Assembly: GCA_002437415.1 (NCBI GenBank)
Contig: DJPL01000075.1
Coordinates: 9,332 to 16,539 of the forward strand
DNA from: Ruminococcaceae bacterium UBA6413
GTDB lineage: Bacteria > Bacillota > Clostridia > Oscillospirales > Ruminococcaceae
Direction of reading: 5' to 3'
Length of the DNA: 7,208 nt
A program made the position numbers and the translations under genes. Positions 6,188 to 7,208 of this stretch are shown here, piece after piece. The notes below the pieces were generated by a model. That model did not search any database and was not told where the DNA came from. It saw nothing but the letters and a program-made list of their open reading frames with translations. Numbering within the stretch: position 1 is the stretch's first letter; every line of letters begins with the position of its first letter.

Positions 6188-6195
6188 CACCCCTT
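6188..6195 (-). promoter_or_regulatory. Ribosome binding site supporting the GTG start at 6180
   Basis: AAGGGGTG on the minus strand, 7 bases before GTG 6180, is close to the anti-16S consensus AAGGAGGTG. No in-frame ATG lies at the start of the REC domain, so GTG is the preferred start. Confidence 0.7.
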
Positions 6196-6217
6196 TTCCG
6201 CACTTTGTCATTATATA

Positions 6218-6246
6218 AGTATAAACCTTTTTGTGTTTTAAGTCAA
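6218..6246 (-). promoter_or_regulatory. Sigma-A type promoter of the regulator-Hpt operon
   Basis: Minus-strand TTGACT (6246-6241), a 17-base spacer and TATACT (6223-6218). Transcription should start near 6211, some 30 bases before the GTG start. A second TATAAT a few bases downstream has no -35 box at proper distance. Confidence 0.85.
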
Positions 6247-6323
6247 TAGAATGTGCTTTAATTATTGTAGGTCTTTCCTGATTATCTGCGGTTTCCGCTT
6301 TACCGAATGCTTGCAGGGCAAGG

Positions 6324-6347
6324 AAAAACGGGGTTGTGACACAACCC
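6324..6347 (-). terminator. Intrinsic terminator upstream of the regulator operon
   Basis: GGGTTGT (6347-6341 on the minus strand) pairs with ACAACCC (6337-6331) across a 3-base loop, followed by CGTTTTT (6330-6324). It insulates the regulator promoter from minus-strand transcripts arriving through the insertion sequence, and may be the terminator of a gene that once lay directly upstream. Confidence 0.72.
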
Positions 6348-6354
6348 GAAAAAG

Positions 6355-6400
6355 AAAAAGTGAGTTGAAGCGCAAGAATAGTGCGCACGGCTCACTTTTT
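6355..6400. repeat. Palindrome spanning the left IS end and its flank
   Basis: AAAAAGTGAG (6355-6364) is the perfect inverse of CTCACTTTTT (6391-6400). The outer part also repeats the GCGCA of the IS end (6370-6374 against TGCGC at 6382-6386). The outer arm therefore looks like a degenerate extra copy of the terminal repeat placed tip to tip with the left end. Read on the minus strand, it is a hairpin followed by TTTTTCTTTTTC and could stop transcription. Confidence 0.6.
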
Positions 6401-6405
6401 GGTAT
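6377..6405 (+). repeat. Left terminal inverted repeat of the IS
   Basis: Begins AATAGTGCGCACGGCTCAC, then five T and GGTAT. It contains the 8-base palindrome GTGCGCAC. It matches the right end in inverse orientation over its whole length with a single-base gap. Confidence 0.88.
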
Positions 6406-6415
6406 GTGGAGAAAA

Positions 6416-7141
6416 TCATTCTTTAGTACATTTCTGTTTTAATTGTGCGTTTCGCATATGGTCGTCTTTCATGTGCGTGAATGTTGCGTCTTTGTCTGTC
6501 TTGGAAAAGCTGTTTCTGCATTCAAACGTATTCAGGTAGCTTTCATATTTTAATTTCCTTTTCAGAAGCCCCTCGTATTGTTCAATTTCTCTTTGCAGTT
6601 CACTTTCCCTTTTTCATCTGCCATGCACAAACGGTTCTCTATGTTTTTCCTTCAGCAGGTTTAATATTTCAAACTCATTTTCTTCTAAGATACCATACTT
6701 CTCTTGAAATATCTTTGTCAGTTTTTCTATCTTTACCGATACTTTTTGCTCATATTTGTTCGTACTTTTCTTCCACACAAAGCTGTATTTGTTTGCGTTT
6801 GCCTCTATTTTTGTTCCGTCAACAAACAAGTGTTCAAAGCGGATTTCTTTCTTTCCTTTCAATTTGTGCACAAGTGTGTAGAATATCTCTTCTGCGTATT
6901 TGCTCAATACTTCCGTACGAAACCGGCATATTGCTCTGTAATTCGGTGCCTTTTCTCCGTTAAGCAGCCATATGTAGTTCATATCTCTTTTGCATCGTTC
7001 TTCTATTTCCTCTGCGATTTCTTCTAAGAGCCGCACACTGTCGTTTTCAGGTATCACTTTTTCTGCAAAAAATTCATCAATTTTCAGTTGCATATTCCTA
7101 TGAAATATGCGATAATTAATATTGGTATTTTGATTTTTCAT
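6416..7141 (-). pseudogene. IS1182-family transposase, broken by deletions and a nonsense codon
   Basis: The intact part from ATG 7141 has 175 residues and includes RDMNYIWLLNGEKAPNY, CRFRTEVLS and LFVDGTKIEANANKYSFVWKK (106-125). Asp108 is the first catalytic Asp of this DDE transposase. TGA at 6614-6616 stops it after FVHGR. The same frame continues for 65 more codons with RNSFSKTDKDATFTHMKDDHMRNAQLK, a family hallmark, and ends at TGA 6416-6418. Relatives, as I recall them, have Gly (GGA) where TGA stands, so one base change explains the stop. About 40 residues usually found before EERCKRDMNYIWLL appear missing in frame. The C-terminal half with the remaining catalytic residues is absent, the gene running straight into the left terminal repeat. 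It cannot be active. Confidence 0.85.
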
Positions 7142-7155
7142 TTTTCATCTACATT

Positions 7156-7185
7156 ATACCAAAAAAGTGAGCCGTGCGCACTATT
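7156..7185 (-). repeat. Right terminal inverted repeat of the IS
   Basis: Inverse of the left end, with six instead of five T in the T-run. It lies 15 bases beyond the transposase start codon. Just outside, GGCTC (7190-7194) could pair with GAGCC (7169-7173) within the end. The remaining 23 bases to the window edge show no gene. Confidence 0.88.
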
Positions 7186-7208
7186 TTTTGGCTCTATAAT
7201 AAATGTTG

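Larger units (their letters stand above)
6377..7185 (-). mobile_element. Internally deleted IS1182-family insertion sequence
   Basis: About 809 bp bounded by terminal inverted repeats (6377-6405 and 7156-7185) that match except for one T in the T-run. The only gene is a broken transposase of IS1182 type. Full IS1182 elements are usually about twice this length, so the missing DNA lies inside while both ends are kept. It could still be moved by a transposase supplied from an intact relative. The element is visibly more A/T-rich than the neighbouring host genes, as expected for acquired DNA. No clear target-site duplication is seen: the four bases outside are CAAG on the left and TTTT on the right. 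Confidence 0.8.

Noticed and set aside
6181..6377. A cyclic-di-GMP riboswitch before the regulator operon
   Set aside because: The predicted leader is only about 30 bases and shows none of the conserved riboswitch motifs.
6185..6388. A 67-codon minus-strand open frame upstream of the regulator
   Set aside because: It runs through the terminator at 6324-6347 and the consensus promoter at 6218-6246, has no ribosome binding site and resembles no family.
6481..6963. A 160-codon + strand open frame rich in Phe, Leu and Ser, looking membrane-like
   Set aside because: It is the antisense of the transposase pseudogene. The hydrophobic look comes from complementing Lys/Glu-rich codons.
7195..7200. 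TATAAT just outside the right IS end as an outward + strand promoter
   Set aside because: No -35-like sequence at 16-18 bases upstream inside the IS end, and the window stops eight bases later.
1..7208. CRISPR array, tRNA or rRNA genes
   Set aside because: No regularly spaced repeats and no tRNA- or rRNA-like segments were seen on either strand.

Overview
The window looks like chromosome from a low-to-mid GC Gram-positive anaerobe of the Oscillospiraceae/Ruminococcaceae type (Ruminococcus or [Eubacterium] siraeum-like). This is inferred from strong AGGAGG-type ribosome binding sites, consensus sigma-A promoters, lipoprotein cyclophilins, a short clostridial-type NadA and the style of the cyclic-di-GMP regulator. 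No rRNA or marker gene is present, so the assignment rests on protein style alone.

Layout. Positions 1-132 (+) hold the end of a small protein resembling heavy-metal-associated domain proteins, followed by a strong intrinsic terminator (147-197). Everything else is on the minus strand. Reading that strand from right to left: (a) 6377-7185 is a decayed, internally deleted IS1182-type insertion sequence with both terminal inverted repeats. (b) A terminator (6324-6347) and a consensus promoter (6218-6246) lead into a two-gene signalling operon: an 802-residue response regulator with REC, HD-GYP, PAS, cysteine-containing sensor and GGDEF regions (3772-6180), then an Hpt phosphotransfer protein (3431-3775) joined to it by an ATGA overlap. 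The operon ends at a terminator (3387-3419). (c) Directly behind that terminator lies a consensus promoter (3357-3385) with a long structured leader (3217-3350) and nadA, quinolinate synthase (2299-3216). (d) Another consensus promoter (2226-2254) drives two cyclophilin-type lipoproteins (1280-2146 and 320-1246), ending at a hairpin (259-292) that faces the + strand gene.

How the genes work together. The regulator appears to carry both the enzyme that makes cyclic-di-GMP (GGDEF, with an inhibitory RxxD site) and one that destroys it (HD-GYP), under control of a phosphoreceiver, and is made together with an Hpt protein that could feed phosphate to it. No histidine kinase lies in the window, so the kinase must be encoded elsewhere. 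nadA makes the NAD precursor quinolinate and is not next to nadB or nadC here. In the cyclophilin pair, the first-transcribed protein has lost the signature active-site residues while the second keeps them, so one may be a non-catalytic binding partner or chaperone and the other an active extracytoplasmic foldase.

Starts corrected from the longest possible frames: the active-type cyclophilin probably starts at ATG 1246 rather than GTG 1264, and the degenerate one at TTG 2146 rather than GTG 2191. In both cases an AAAGGA site sits at proper spacing before the shorter start. The most interesting points are the bifunctional regulator with its cysteine cluster and Hpt partner, the degenerate/active cyclophilin pair, the structured nadA leader, and the deletion-derivative IS with an extra degenerate copy of its end abutting it.
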